A stretch of DNA of 64,000 nt, from the NCBI GenBank assembly GCA_024278215.1, contig JAJRTR010000124.1, positions 1-64,000 on the forward strand, read 5' to 3'. Below, in pieces: positions 25,781-35,856 of the stretch. The DNA comes from a bacterium. GTDB taxonomy: Bacteria > UBP15 > UBA6099 > JAJRTR01. The position numbers and the translations under genes are program-made. Numbering within the stretch: the stretch's first letter is position 1; each line of letters opens with the position of its first letter. Below the pieces are notes generated by a model. It was not told the origin of the DNA. It searched no databases and saw only the letters and a program-made list of their open reading frames with translations.

Positions 25781-28700
25781 TCACGGAAACGGCGTTCCGA
25801 ACTCGATTTCATTCTGTACCTGTACAGTGCCCTGGCACTGATTCGAATAATTGTAGGAGGAATCGACAGCATATATCCTGAAGTGGTAGTTGTCGTCTTC
25901 GACAACATTGCCGTCTTCGTCCCTGCCGTCCCAGGCCTGTGAGATTGTCTGTGGAGAAGCCGGGTCGGAAGCGCCCGCATAGCTCCTGTATAATGTGTCG
26001 TCCTTTTTGATCTCCATTTTCCATGACGATAATGCCGTGTCGTCCGCTATTTCAAATGTGATGGTTGTCGATTCCTCGCTCGGGTTGAAAGGCGATATGT
26101 CCGGGCCGTAACCCGGTGACGTGCAGTCCACCGTCGGTTTCGTTGTATCCGTGATTGCACCGCCGAACTGGAATGTGAAATCCGCGGCGGAACCGCTGTA
26201 TTCGCCGTCGAGATAATTTGCGGGTGACGCTTTGTCGGCAATGGACTGGCTCGCGGTTACAGTTATCGTCGTGGCTGACACGCTGTATGGCGAAGTATCC
26301 GGCTCGAACGCGGCGGTATATGATGAATCGTCATAGGTCCACGTACCGGCGACGGGCACGCCGCCGTCTGTTACAGAGAAAAAAGAAGAATTCGGTGACG
26401 GGGCGAGGTCCACATCTTCACTGAATACTATTTCTATTTCACTGAAGTTGGAACTGACCTTGCCCGCAGGTGAAAACTCGGTGACAAACGGCATTTCCGT
26501 GTCGACGCCGATGTCGACGTAAACCGTGTCCTCCGACAACAGTCCAGTAGTGCTGACAGCCGTAACCTCCGCCGTGCCGGGCGTGGTGCCGGACTGCAAC
26601 TGGAATTGTATAACGCCGTCCGACGACAGGACAATCGGTCCGTCGACGATTGTACCGAGTGTTGTCGACAGTGTATAGGAGGTTCCGTCGGGTATGGCGG
26701 AGCCTGTGCAATCGAGTATTTCCTGCGAACGTATTGTGGCGAAGTCTGCGCCGTCGGCATCGAGTTTATCGGGACTTGCCTGGAGAATTGTTTCCCTGTA
26801 GTTGTTTGACACTCTGACAGTGGTAGCCGCCGTGTCCGAGTCGATGCTGTCGTCATAAACTATGAGCGTAATATTATAGGTATTGGCGACATTGAATGTT
26901 TCGGGCGATGGATCGACTGTATTTATCTCATGGCCGTTCCCGAAGTTCCAGAACCAGTGAGTTAAGTTGTATCCTGAATTGGGGTAGGAACTCGCGGCAG
27001 TGAAATCGACAGAGCCGCCGGGGCAGATGTCGGTCGAGCCGGATTCGAGCGTGATAACAGCGGTTATATTCTGCACGGCGACAGCAGTTGCTGTGAAATC
27101 GACCGTAAGAGAGCCGCCAGCGTCGGCGTGCAAAGTATTTGTGCCCGGTGTCGCCCCCAGTTCCCATGCGCCCGGTGCCACCTGCCCGTTCGCACCGGTT
27201 GTCTGCACTCCGTCTGTGACGCTCCCTCCGCCCGCTGTCGCGGTGAACGTAACTGACACGCCCGAAACAGGATTACCGTAATCATCCACAACCCTGACCG
27301 TCGGCACGGTGGCCACCTCTGTCGAAACAGCTGCTGTCTGGCCGTCGCCTTCGACCTTCGATATCGCCGCCGCCGCACCTGCCGATACATTGATGCTGTT
27401 GCTTGTGCCTTCGAGCGTTCCGTATCCGATTGTGAGATCGACGGAGCTGTTCGCTTCGTACAGAGTCACCTGGTCGGTAGCGACGCCGGACACGAAGGAG
27501 TTGTCCACAATCGACGGCGCTGTCGTGTCGGGCGCTGCGTTCGCTCCGGAGAACGATACCGTCGTCGCTCCGGGATCGTAATCGGCGACAGTATTCCCGA
27601 GGTTGTTCTTCGCCGTGACGACAACATCGAACACAACTCCCGCGGTCTGCGCGTAGCCCGTTGTGGGAACAACAGTAAAATATGTCGCCGTGAGTGCGTT
27701 TTGCGTTATTGTAATGTCTTTAGATACAGTCGGCACGCTGTTGCTTACAGCGGTTACCGTGTAGTTCCCGGCACCGGTGCCGGCAGTGTACTGTGCGGTT
27801 GCGTTTCCGCTTCCGTCGGACACATCGCTTGCGTCGACAGTTCCGGCACCCGCGGCGGTCTGCACAGAGAAGTCCACCGTCTCACCGGCGATGGAGCAGT
27901 CCCCGGCATCCAGAATCCGCACCTGTACATTCACCGTGCTGCTGCCGTCCGCGTCGACGGAGAGCGCGCCGCCCGTCTGGTTTATTGTAGCGGGCAGAGC
28001 GGCGGTTTCATGTATAAGCAGCGAATCCGAAACCGCCGGGAACGCGGTAGGATAGGCGGTTACAGTCGAATCGCCGCAGGCCGTGCCCGCCGTGTATGTA
28101 GTGGCGGCGACACCCGATGCGTCAGTGTCGGCGGTAGCGGGTGAAACGCCGCCGTCGCCCGGCGGGGCGAGGTCGAATGTGATCTCTATTCCCGCCTGCG
28201 CGTTATTGCCGTAGTCATCCACCGTTTCGACCGAAACAGGGGCTGTTGTCGCGCCGTCGGCATCTATCGTTATCTCGTCCAGCGATAAGGACGTAATCGA
28301 AACCGCCGCCGGGCTGCCCGCCTCTACGCTGATATTCGATGTTGTGTATCCTTCAATTGTGCCGTACCGAACCCCGATTGCGACACTTTCGACTTTATAA
28401 AGTGTTACATCTGCTGTTGAAACACCGTTGGTGAATGCACCGCCCACGGCAGAGGGCGAAGTCGAGTCCGGTGCGTCCGACGCGCCGAGCAGTTCGAGTG
28501 CGGACGCGCCGGGATCGTAGCCCGCGACAGTCGCTCCGCCTCCGTCTATCGCTGTAATAGTGACGGTGAAAACACTTCCGGCTGTCTGTGAATACGAATC
28601 CGGGACAACATTAAATCCTGTGGCGACGGAGGCGGTTTGCTGGATAGTTATGTTCGTATTAACAGATGGAACCGAATCGCTCTCGGCGACTACGTTGAAG

Positions 28701-31700
28701 CTGCCGCCGTAGGTGCCGGCGGTATATGACACAGTGGCAATGCCGGATGAGTTTGTAACGGCTGTGGCGGCAACACTCCCCGCACCGCCTGCCGGTGTGA
28801 CGGAGAAATTCACAGTTTCATTCTCAACGGGGCATCCGCCCGCGTCGTCTGTCCGCACGGAAATGGCTACGGAGCTCACACCGTCGGCACTGACACTGTA
28901 CGGGCCGCCCGTGTCGGTTATCGAAGCGACAACAGCGGCGGTTTCGTGAACAATTATCGTATCGGTTAACGCCGGGTATGCCTGCGGGTAGGCGGTAAGT
29001 GTTGTATCTCCACATGCCGAGCCGGATGTATATAAGGACACAGCAGTTCCGGAGGCATCGGTGTCGGCGGTTGCGGGTGAAACACTGCCGTCGGCGGGAG
29101 TATCCGTCTCGAATGATACAGACATGCCGGAGATGGAATTACCGTAATCGTCGTTCACTACCGCGGAGAGCGGCAGTTGTGTCGCACCGCCGTCGGCATC
29201 AATTGTCGTCTCATCGGCCCCGCCAGTTGTAAATAATATTGTTGAAGGAGCGGCGTGCGCGACATCGACCGGGCTGCCCGCGTATCCCACGATCGTGCCG
29301 TATCGCACTCCAGGTGTGATCGTTTCATCCTTAAATAGTGTAACCTGTATCGTGGCGACTCCATCGACGAATGTCCCGTCCACAGCGGAAGGCGGAGTCG
29401 AGTCGGGTGCGTCCGAAGCGCCGAGCAGTTCGAGTGCGGACGCGCCGGGATCGTAACTGGTGACTACATTACTGTTTGCGTCGAGCGCGGTGACGGTAAT
29501 AGTGAACTGTACACCGGCGACCTGGCTGTAACTGCCAGGTTCCACCCTGAACTGTGTCGCGACCGACGCAATCTGCGTCACTGAAATGGATGTGGACACG
29601 CCGGGCGCGGTATTGCTTACAGCGTTAATGGTGAAAGTTCCGGCATCGCCGCCTGCCGTGTATACAGCGCTCGCGACGCCGTTCGATCCGGTCTGCGCCG
29701 ATGCCGCGACACTTCCCGCCCCGGCTGCCGGCACCACTGTAAAGTTGATTGTTTCACCGACCACCTCGCAGCCGCCCGCGTCTACGGCAACCACTTCCAC
29801 GGGAATGGTCGACGAGTTGTCGGCGGACACTGAATACGACGGCGAACCGGCTGTGAGTGTCGAGGGAACCGCCGCCGTGTGCGTTATCACAAGTTCGTCG
29901 GCAACAGATGTATTTGACTGCGGCCACACGCCCACTTTGCCGGTGCCGCACGAAAGACCTGCTGTGTATTCCGCAGTTGCCGCGCCGATCGAGTCGGTCG
30001 TAACAGTCGAAGGCGACACGCTCCCGCCGCCCTGCGTCACCTGTATTACGAGCGAAGCGCCGGACACTGGGTTTCCGTACTCATCCACGAGGCTGATGTC
30101 CACCTGTGCGGTGGAAGCCCCGTCCGCGGCCATCGTGACGGATTCCGTACCGCCGGATGTTATCGAAATCCCATACGGGCCGGCGTCCGACACGGTGATC
30201 TGCTGTGATGTTCCCGTGATGCCGTCGACCGCCTCCGTAACAGTGACAGCCGCCGTTTCAGCTTTATACATCGCGACCTGCACGACGGCCACCCCGCCCG
30301 CGCCTGCGGTAAACGTGTCGGCGACACTCGTCTGCGATGGGTACAAAGGCTGTGTTCCGTCCGGCGAATCGCTCACGCCTGAGAACGCGAAAGACTTTCC
30401 TGCGGCATCATAAGTTGTAACCGAATAGCCTTCGGAGTCAATGGCGGTAATCGTCAATTCCACATTCTGACCTGCCGATATATCTGTCTGCGATGCAGAC
30501 ACGTCGAATGAAGCCGGTGTCCACGGGTCGAGTTCCACATCGACAGTGAGTACCACCATCGGCGATGTGCGGGGCGCGGCAATAACAGTAGCGGAGCCGT
30601 CAGTAAGACCGGCGGAGAACACTGCCGCAGCCAAGCCCGCGCTGTCTGTTGTCGCAGTGCCAACGACTGTGCCCGGCCCGCTGGACACATTCAGGTCGAC
30701 TACTTCGTTTGCAACGGGACAGTCGCCCGCGTCTTTCACGAGCATTTGAATTGTCGCCGTGTCCCGCCCGTTCGCGGTGAGCCGCGCCGGTGTGTTGTTA
30801 AGTGTCAGAGAGGCGGGTATCGCCGGTGTTTCCGTTATCGAACTCGTTGTACGTATCGTATCATCACGATAGACATAAGCCTCGACCTCGACCTGTCCGC
30901 ACGCCGATCCAGCCACATAATATACGGAGCAGCGGCCTTCTTCATCGGTTTCACAATCTGTTTCTGTAAGCCGCCCGGAACCGTTTTTGAGCACGAAATC
31001 TATGCGTTCGCCATAGGCGTCGTTGCCGCCGGTGTCGATAGCGAGCGCCTCGAACTCGACACGCGACTGCCCGTCCGCCCGCGTTTCGCTCGACGCGGCA
31101 GTCAGCTCGATGCGCGATATGTCATATCTCTTTTTAATTATTGTGAGTGTGCCGCCGACGCCCTGCGAATCCAGCGGTACGGCTTCAATCTCTATGTCGC
31201 CTTCTGGCCATAATATCTCGACAACCGTTTCCGCCGCGCCCGCCGAATCCGTCGTGACGGTTTCCTGCCGCGTTTTTCCATCCTGTTTTGCCGTGATCAC
31301 GACATCCGCACCGGAAACACCGTTACCGAACCTGTCCAGTACGGCAACAGTGACACGCACCTCATCCTGCGCCCCAAGATAGACTTCCTGCTGGAACGCT
31401 GAAAGCTCGACAGACGCGGGCGGCAGGGGCAGAAGCCGGACCGTTGCCGGAGCTGACAGGTTCTTCCCTCCGCATTCGCATATTGCAGTGATGTTCACGA
31501 TTCCTGGTTCCGAATCCGGAGGGAACGACAGGGAGGATGTATATCTCCCGCCTCCCGCGTCGACTGCCGTGCCCGCAACGCCGGTGTCCGCAGTAAACAC
31601 GACATCGAACCCGCTTATCCCCGCGCCTGTTTCGTCCGCGATGGTCGCCGTTAGTGTAATCGTATCGCCGGGGTACACATCCTGCGCGGAAGCAGTGACG

Positions 31701-33334
31701 GATAACGCGGCCGGTACCGATGTCGGCGAGGATTCTTCTCCCGCCGACTGTCCTGTCGCGCCGGATTCAGCAGCGGGCGTATCTTCCGATTTTATGCTTG
31801 TGCCCGGCATCTCCGCCAGGGTTTCCACCTGTTTCCATTTGACGATTGCCCGCACAGGCTCGATATCCGGCCTGTCAGGCACAGAAAACTCGATTCCAAT
31901 CCTGCCGCCGTCCCATTTGTCGGGAGCAGTGTACTCAAACCGGAATCGTGATCCGGCTGCCTGTGGAGGTCCGATTTCGCCGGTGTCCGGTGTCGCAATG
32001 AGTGTGATATCAGTTTCAATAACACCGGTTTCAGTCTCTGCCTCCACCGTGAACATTACTTTTTGTCCGGGCGACACTTCGGCGGGCGCTTCGACAACAG
32101 ACAGTTCGACAGCAGGCGGTATAACTTCAACGAAGGCGGTTTTCGATTCGATAATCTCTCCGCGTCCCGGCCCGGAAGGCACTGAAGCCGAGAACCCGAT
32201 ACTTCCGTCCGGCGCGTCTGTCGGCAGAACATATTTCAATGAATAAGTTCCATCGTCACGTTCTTTCGCGCGGCCCGCGAACTCGCCGTCCGCAAATATA
32301 TCGACAGCCGCCCCATGATAGGGATTTCCCAGCGTGTCCTGTGTCCTCACCGTGATTGCAATAATACCGCCCGGCACGGCGGTTGTTTTGTCCGCCGAGA
32401 TGTCCAGCGCGGCGAGCGGCGGTGGTTGCAAGATAATCTCAGCGCGCCTGGAACGGTCTTGAATGTAAGCGACAATTTCTGCCCGCGAAGCGCTGAAGAT
32501 GGGCGATGCAGTGAACCGGGCACGGTATAAGCCGGTGGCAATTTCTGTGATCTTCGAGCATTCACCGGTGGAACATTCGAGGCGCAGGTCCGGTGCAGAT
32601 TTCGGCGCGCCGTTCTCTCCCACGACAAACACGTTCACAAACGATCCGGTTTCACCCGGTTCGAGTTCGTCGGGGAATGCCTGGACCATGAACCACAGGT
32701 TTTCACCGGCAGGGATATCAATGGGATTCGTAATCTTCGCCCTGCCTTTTTTCACCACCAGGCCGATGCGGTGAATATCAGGCGTGACGGGTATTTCAAG
32801 GTCGTATACCCCATCGTCGCCGACCCTCAGCCTTTTGCCGATCAGTTCACCGTCCGAAGTGCCGAAAAGCACCGCGCCGGGTGTTGTCCTGCCGTTGAGC
32901 TTCAGGTTCGAATACACAGTAACCACACCTGTTGCAGTGACCGGCATATTATTGTCCAGAGCGGAAGCCATAAGCAGGATATGGCCCGGCAGAGGCGGTT
33001 GCTGGGCGGGGACATCGAGCAAGGCGGTAAAGTCAGTCGCGGACACCTGTTTCAGTAGAGACAGCCTGCCCCTGTCGGCGGATAATGTCGGAACAGATGC
33101 CTCGCCCTCTGTCCCGAAAGGAAGTTTTACGGTTATCTTGACCTGCTGGTCCCTGCCCGCTTCAATAAGTTGCGGATCGTATTCTATCTCGATAGCCGAA
33201 GCAGCAAGAACCATAGAAAACAGCAGCAGCAGAACACATGCAATTTGAATACAAAATCTTTTATGTGCAAATAATATTCTCAAGAAAATAAAGTGCATTC
33301 CCAATTTTTTGAAGGTCTTAGATAATGATACCAT
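25781..33334 (-). CDS. Giant Big_1/invasin-type Ig-repeat surface protein
   Basis: About 2,517 residues from ATG 33334. Order: membrane-spanning signal (about 28-47, VLLLLFSMVLAASA), N-terminal Ig-like units (50-500), a Ser/Glu/Pro linker (about 510-540), a long run of Big_1/invasin-like repeats (540-2085), a PKD-like domain (about 2090-2185, HWFWNFGNGHEINTVDPSPE), another Ig repeat, an SbsA-type Ig domain (about 2280-2390) and a FlgD-like C-terminal Ig domain (2395-2517). The middle shows a super-repeat of about 310 residues. No LPXTG or autotransporter barrel is visible, so anchoring may rely on the linked SLH porin or a C-terminal secretion signal. The frame is open to 33508, but those codons lie in a non-coding repeat, so they are not included. 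No strong ribosome site was found. Confidence 0.8.
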   Translation of the reverse strand: MVSLSKTFKKLGMHFIFLRILFAHKRFCIQIACVLLLLFSMVLAASAIEIEYDPQLIEAGRDQQVKITVKLPFGTEGEASVPTLSADRGRLSLLKQVSATDFTALLDVPAQQPPLPGHILLMASALDNNMPVTATGVVTVYSNLKLNGRTTPGAVLFGTSDGELIGKRLRVGDDGVYDLEIPVTPDIHRIGLVVKKGRAKITNPIDIPAGENLWFMVQAFPDELEPGETGSFVNVFVVGENGAPKSAPDLRLECSTGECSKITEIATGLYRARFTASPIFSASRAEIVAYIQDRSRRAEIILQPPPLAALDISADKTTAVPGGIIAITVRTQDTLGNPYHGAAVDIFADGEFAGRAKERDDGTYSLKYVLPTDAPDGSIGFSASVPSGPGRGEIIESKTAFVEVIPPAVELSVVEAPAEVSPGQKVMFTVEAETETGVIETDITLIATPDTGEIGPPQAAGSRFRFEYTAPDKWDGGRIGIEFSVPDRPDIEPVRAIVKWKQVETLAEMPGTSIKSEDTPAAESGATGQSAGEESSPTSVPAALSVTASAQDVYPGDTITLTATIADETGAGISGFDVVFTADTGVAGTAVDAGGGRYTSSLSFPPDSEPGIVNITAICECGGKNLSAPATVRLLPLPPASVELSAFQQEVYLGAQDEVRVTVAVLDRFGNGVSGADVVITAKQDGKTRQETVTTDSAGAAETVVEILWPEGDIEIEAVPLDSQGVGGTLTIIKKRYDISRIELTAASSETRADGQSRVEFEALAIDTGGNDAYGERIDFVLKNGSGRLTETDCETDEEGRCSVYYVAGSACGQVEVEAYVYRDDTIRTTSSITETPAIPASLTLNNTPARLTANGRDTATIQMLVKDAGDCPVANEVVDLNVSSGPGTVVGTATTDSAGLAAAVFSAGLTDGSATVIAAPRTSPMVVLTVDVELDPWTPASFDVSASQTDISAGQNVELTITAIDSEGYSVTTYDAAGKSFAFSGVSDSPDGTQPLYPSQTSVADTFTAGAGGVAVVQVAMYKAETAAVTVTEAVDGITGTSQQITVSDAGPYGISITSGGTESVTMAADGASTAQVDISLVDEYGNPVSGASLVIQVTQGGGSVSPSTVTTDSIGAATAEYTAGLSCGTGKVGVWPQSNTSVADELVITHTAAVPSTLTAGSPSYSVSADNSSTIPVEVVAVDAGGCEVVGETINFTVVPAAGAGSVAASAQTGSNGVASAVYTAGGDAGTFTINAVSNTAPGVSTSISVTQIASVATQFRVEPGSYSQVAGVQFTITVTALDANSNVVTSYDPGASALELLGASDAPDSTPPSAVDGTFVDGVATIQVTLFKDETITPGVRYGTIVGYAGSPVDVAHAAPSTILFTTGGADETTIDADGGATQLPLSAVVNDDYGNSISGMSVSFETDTPADGSVSPATADTDASGTAVSLYTSGSACGDTTLTAYPQAYPALTDTIIVHETAAVVASITDTGGPYSVSADGVSSVAISVRTDDAGGCPVENETVNFSVTPAGGAGSVAATAVTNSSGIATVSYTAGTYGGSFNVVAESDSVPSVNTNITIQQTASVATGFNVVPDSYSQTAGSVFTVTITAIDGGGATVAGYDPGASALELLGASDAPDSTSPSAVGGAFTNGVSTADVTLYKVESVAIGVRYGTIEGYTTSNISVEAGSPAAVSITSLSLDEITIDADGATTAPVSVETVDDYGNNAQAGIEITFDLAPPGDGGVSPATADTDASGVAATTYTAGTACGDSTVTAYPTAFPAVSDSLLIHETAALPATINQTGGALSVDADGSSTVNVQVRILDAGDCSIAGETVDFSVQTAAGAGTVDASDVSDGSGNATAQYTAGTGAGNYTVTAVSNSVPTVSKDITITQNALTATYFTVVPTTGYAQTAGVVFDVVVTAKNNLGNTVADYDPGATTVSFSGANAAPDTTAPSIVDNSFVSGVATDQVTLYEANSSVDLTIGYGTLEGTSNSINVSAGAAAAISKVEGDGQTAAVSTEVATVPTVRVVDDYGNPVSGVSVTFTATAGGGSVTDGVQTTGANGQVAPGAWELGATPGTNTLHADAGGSLTVDFTATAVAVQNITAVITLESGSTDICPGGSVDFTAASSYPNSGYNLTHWFWNFGNGHEINTVDPSPETFNVANTYNITLIVYDDSIDSDTAATTVRVSNNYRETILQASPDKLDADGADFATIRSQEILDCTGSAIPDGTSYTLSTTLGTIVDGPIVLSSDGVIQFQLQSGTTPGTAEVTAVSTTGLLSEDTVYVDIGVDTEMPFVTEFSPAGKVSSNFSEIEIVFSEDVDLAPSPNSSFFSVTDGGVPVAGTWTYDDSSYTAAFEPDTSPYSVSATTITVTASQSIADKASPANYLDGEYSGSAADFTFQFGGAITDTTKPTVDCTSPGYGPDISPFNPSEESTTITFEIADDTALSSWKMEIKKDDTLYRSYAGASDPASPQTISQAWDGRDEDGNVVEDDNYHFRIYAVDSSYNYSNQCQGTVQVQNEIEFGTPFP

Positions 33335-33400
33335 ATTGGAGACAAAATAATGAGTTTTTTGACACTTTATATATCTGAAATGAAGTCGCGTGAAAGAGCC

Positions 33401-33522
33401 CCGGCAAGCGAGTGGTGAGGGAGCGTACTGCTGGTACGTGTCCCATCCCGAGTTGCCGACGCGACGCGGTAGAGTGGTTGTTATCGAGATTTCCCGGATT
33501 TCCCGCAAAGGAAACCGGGGAG
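33401..33522. repeat. 125-bp intergenic repeat family, copy B
   Basis: It begins CCGGCAAGCGAGTGGTGAGG and ends CAAAGGAAACCGGGGAG. It lies upstream of the giant Ig-repeat gene; the apparent N-terminal extension of that gene runs through it and should be ignored. Confidence 0.65.
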
Positions 33523-33531
33523 CGCGAATGG

Positions 33532-35112
33532 TTAGTGCCTGAAGTGCCTGATGCCGCTCATGCAGAGAGAAATGTTATGTTCATCGCAGGCGGCGATGAT
33601 CTCCTCGTCGCGCCTTGCGCCGCCGGGTTCGATAATTGAAGAAATGCCGTGTTTGGCAGCTTCGTCGATAACATTCCTGAACGGCAGGTAAGCATCTGAA
33701 GCGAGTGCAGCGTCCACCGCTTCATCACCGGCATTTTCGAGCGCGATCTTAAGCGAGTCGAGTCTTTTCATCTGGCCCGCGCCGACGCCCAGTGTGCGCG
33801 AATCCTTGCAGATCACAATAGCATTCGACCTCACATGCTTGCAGACTTTCCAGGCCATCACGAGGTCCGCAAGCTGCTTCCTTGTCGGTTTGCGTTTTGT
33901 CGACACTTTGATCTGGCCTGAATCCGCCACCAGGATATTATCAGTGTCCTGCACTACGATACCGCCCATTACGCTCCTGATGTCCAGCGCGCCGGGCTGC
34001 TTTACCCATTTTTCCTTATTGATCTTCAGAACCCTCATCAGGGCAGCCTTACTCTCGTTCTTCAGGAAATTCAAGGCGCCGTCGGTGAAGCGAGGCGCCG
34101 CGAGCACTTCGATGTGCGGGTTGAGAAGCTCACGCGCGGTTTTTTTATCAAGTTGCGTATTAACAACGACCGTCGCCCCGAACGCGGCGACCTTATCCGT
34201 GTCGCGTGCCCGGCAGTATGCTTTAAGTATTTCCTTGTCGAGCGCCACACCCGTTGGATTCCCATGCTTGACGATAACTGCGCCCTCTTTCTCGAACTCG
34301 AGGGCAATCGACAGCGCGGAATTGAGATCGCACAGGTTATTGTATGACAGATGCGGCCCCTTCAGGAGCTCGAGGTCGCAGAGAGAAACGCCCATGGGCC
34401 GCACATCCCTGTAAAATGTTGCCCGCTGGTGAGGGTTTTCGCCATATCGCAGGTCCATGTGTTTTATGTACTTCAGGAAAATGACAGGTGTCGCGAATTT
34501 CTCTTGTTTATCTGCGTCTTCGCGGGCGATGTTGTTGTACTTATTTATATTGTAGTCGGACAGCCTCTCGAAAGCCCTGGCAGCATAGCCCCTGAGTTCC
34601 CCGGCAGGGATATCGCCACCGGTTGCCACGAAAAGTTTCCTAAAGTCTTCATATTGATCGGCGGAAGTTATGACGGCAACGCGGTCTTTATTGCCGGCGG
34701 CGGCTTCTATGAGGCAATCGATACCGATGCCCCTGTCTTCATCCATATTTTTAGTATCTTTTGTTTTTCCGCTGGTTTCTATTTTGTCTTTCGGCACCAG
34801 GTGATCCGAAATCAGCAAGTCGATCGGTTTACCGCCCGCATTAGTGAGCGCTTCCATTTCCTGATCGTTTTCCGGATCGACCGTTAATGCGAAATATACG
34901 GTTCTGGACATCATTTTCAGCCTGTTTCCGAATGCGTCCTGGGGACCGGTCATCTCGACGATGTCTTTGACTGCGGCACCCGCTTTGTCCAGCACCTTAC
35001 ACGTACCTGTCGTAGCGTATAACTCGACATCATGCTTTGATAGAAATACCGCAAGGTCCGCCACCCCCTGTTTATCTCTCACTGTTATCAGAGCAGTCTT
35101 GATCTTCGCCAT
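33532..35112 (-). CDS. purH: AICAR transformylase PurH with diverged IMP-cyclohydrolase half
   Basis: 526 residues. The C-terminal AICAR formyltransferase half is well conserved: LRYGENPHQ, KHGNPTGVA, RSNAIVICKD, LGVGAGQMKRLDS, DAYLPFRN, IIEPGGARRDEE and terminal MSGIRHFRH. It adds the last formyl group in purine synthesis. The N-terminal cyclohydrolase half keeps the fold outline (ALITVRDKQGV, ELYATTGTCKVL), but the usual RVKTLHP segment reads RLKMMSRTV and the GGPSMIRAAAKN-type motif reads GIGIDCLIEAAAGNK. It may therefore not close the IMP ring. ATG 35112 has GGGAG 6 bases upstream. A phosphatase and purM lie upstream on the same strand. Confidence 0.9.
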   Translation of the reverse strand: MAKIKTALITVRDKQGVADLAVFLSKHDVELYATTGTCKVLDKAGAAVKDIVEMTGPQDAFGNRLKMMSRTVYFALTVDPENDQEMEALTNAGGKPIDLLISDHLVPKDKIETSGKTKDTKNMDEDRGIGIDCLIEAAAGNKDRVAVITSADQYEDFRKLFVATGGDIPAGELRGYAARAFERLSDYNINKYNNIAREDADKQEKFATPVIFLKYIKHMDLRYGENPHQRATFYRDVRPMGVSLCDLELLKGPHLSYNNLCDLNSALSIALEFEKEGAVIVKHGNPTGVALDKEILKAYCRARDTDKVAAFGATVVVNTQLDKKTARELLNPHIEVLAAPRFTDGALNFLKNESKAALMRVLKINKEKWVKQPGALDIRSVMGGIVVQDTDNILVADSGQIKVSTKRKPTRKQLADLVMAWKVCKHVRSNAIVICKDSRTLGVGAGQMKRLDSLKIALENAGDEAVDAALASDAYLPFRNVIDEAAKHGISSIIEPGGARRDEEIIAACDEHNISLCMSGIRHFRH

Positions 35113-35164
35113 TTGAAACTCCCGGTCTGCCGCGTTCCTGTGATGTGCGGCTTGATTATTTTCT

Positions 35165-35194
35165 TTAGCCCGCATTTGTGAAATATGCGGGTTA
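35165..35194. repeat. CCCGCA hairpin repeat, copy 3
   Basis: TTTAGCCCGCATTTGTGAAA then TATGCGGGTTA. It lies between the histidine phosphatase stop and the purH start and is joined to a mobile-repeat relic at 35195. Confidence 0.7.
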
Positions 35195-35248
35195 GAGCCG
35201 ATTTCAAAATTCTGATCGCGCTGCAAACATAATTTGCAACTGGCCCTC
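35195..35248. mobile_element. Relic of the 178-bp repeat with internal deletion
   Basis: GAGCCGATTTCAAAATTCTG is joined after a few bases to ACATAATTTGCAACTGGCCC, so both ends remain and the core is lost (54 bases). It abuts a hairpin repeat (35165-35194) on one side, and its other end reaches the stop of the histidine phosphatase gene. Confidence 0.65.
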
Positions 35249-35856
35249 TATACTGAGAATTCGCGTATTCTCGCGATTCGTTCATCCGTCATATAAAAGT
35301 GGAAATGGCCGCCGTTCAGAAGCTTGTTTTCCCACATCATCGTCAGTGGAAGCCCGAGTATGATACATCGCGCTACACCTGAAATCACCTGGTGAGTGAC
35401 AAGCAGCACATTGCCGTCCGTGCGTGCCGCCGTCAGTTCGGTCAGTCCGTTCTTCACTCGCAACGCCACCTCCGCGAGCGATTCGCCGTCCGGAAATCTT
35501 ACCGTATGCGGCTCATATCGCCACCTGTCCATCAGGCCCGGGTAGCTCTCTTCGATCTCGGTCGTATTCATACCCTCGACTTTTCCATGATTCAGTTCGG
35601 CTATCCATTCGAGTGTTTTCACATCGAGACCGCTGCCGGAGGTCACTATTTCGGCGCTCTGTTTCGCCCTGATCAGAGGACTCGAAAACACTGTCGAGTA
35701 CTGCACAGTTTTAAAGAATTTTCCGGCACGCGCCATCTGCTCGCGGCCTTCGTCGTCGAGCGGGATGTCGATGCTGCCCTGGCATCTCAACTGGGCGTTC
35801 ATCTCTGTTTCCCCGTGCCTTATAAAAAATATCTGCCTGACGGATTTAAGCGACAT
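35248..35856 (-). CDS. Histidine phosphatase family protein (phosphoglycerate-mutase-like)
   Basis: 202 residues with the RHGETEMN catalytic motif (His about 14), the SPLIRAKQSAEI segment, ELNHGKVEGM and the second catalytic His in LLVTHQVISG. The family includes cofactor-dependent phosphoglycerate mutases, alpha-ribazole phosphatases and many broad phosphatases; the substrate is not resolved by sequence. Its start overlaps the 3' end of purM by 11 bases, suggesting coupled expression. Its TAG stop falls in a relic of a mobile repeat (35195-35248). Confidence 0.85.
   Translation of the reverse strand: MSLKSVRQIFFIRHGETEMNAQLRCQGSIDIPLDDEGREQMARAGKFFKTVQYSTVFSSPLIRAKQSAEIVTSGSGLDVKTLEWIAELNHGKVEGMNTTEIEESYPGLMDRWRYEPHTVRFPDGESLAEVALRVKNGLTELTAARTDGNVLLVTHQVISGVARCIILGLPLTMMWENKLLNGGHFHFYMTDERIARIREFSV

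Noticed and set aside
33335..33508. N-terminal extension of the giant Ig protein
   Set aside because: It runs through a non-coding repeat seen again at 11621-11745 and precedes the signal peptide, so it is not expected in the protein.
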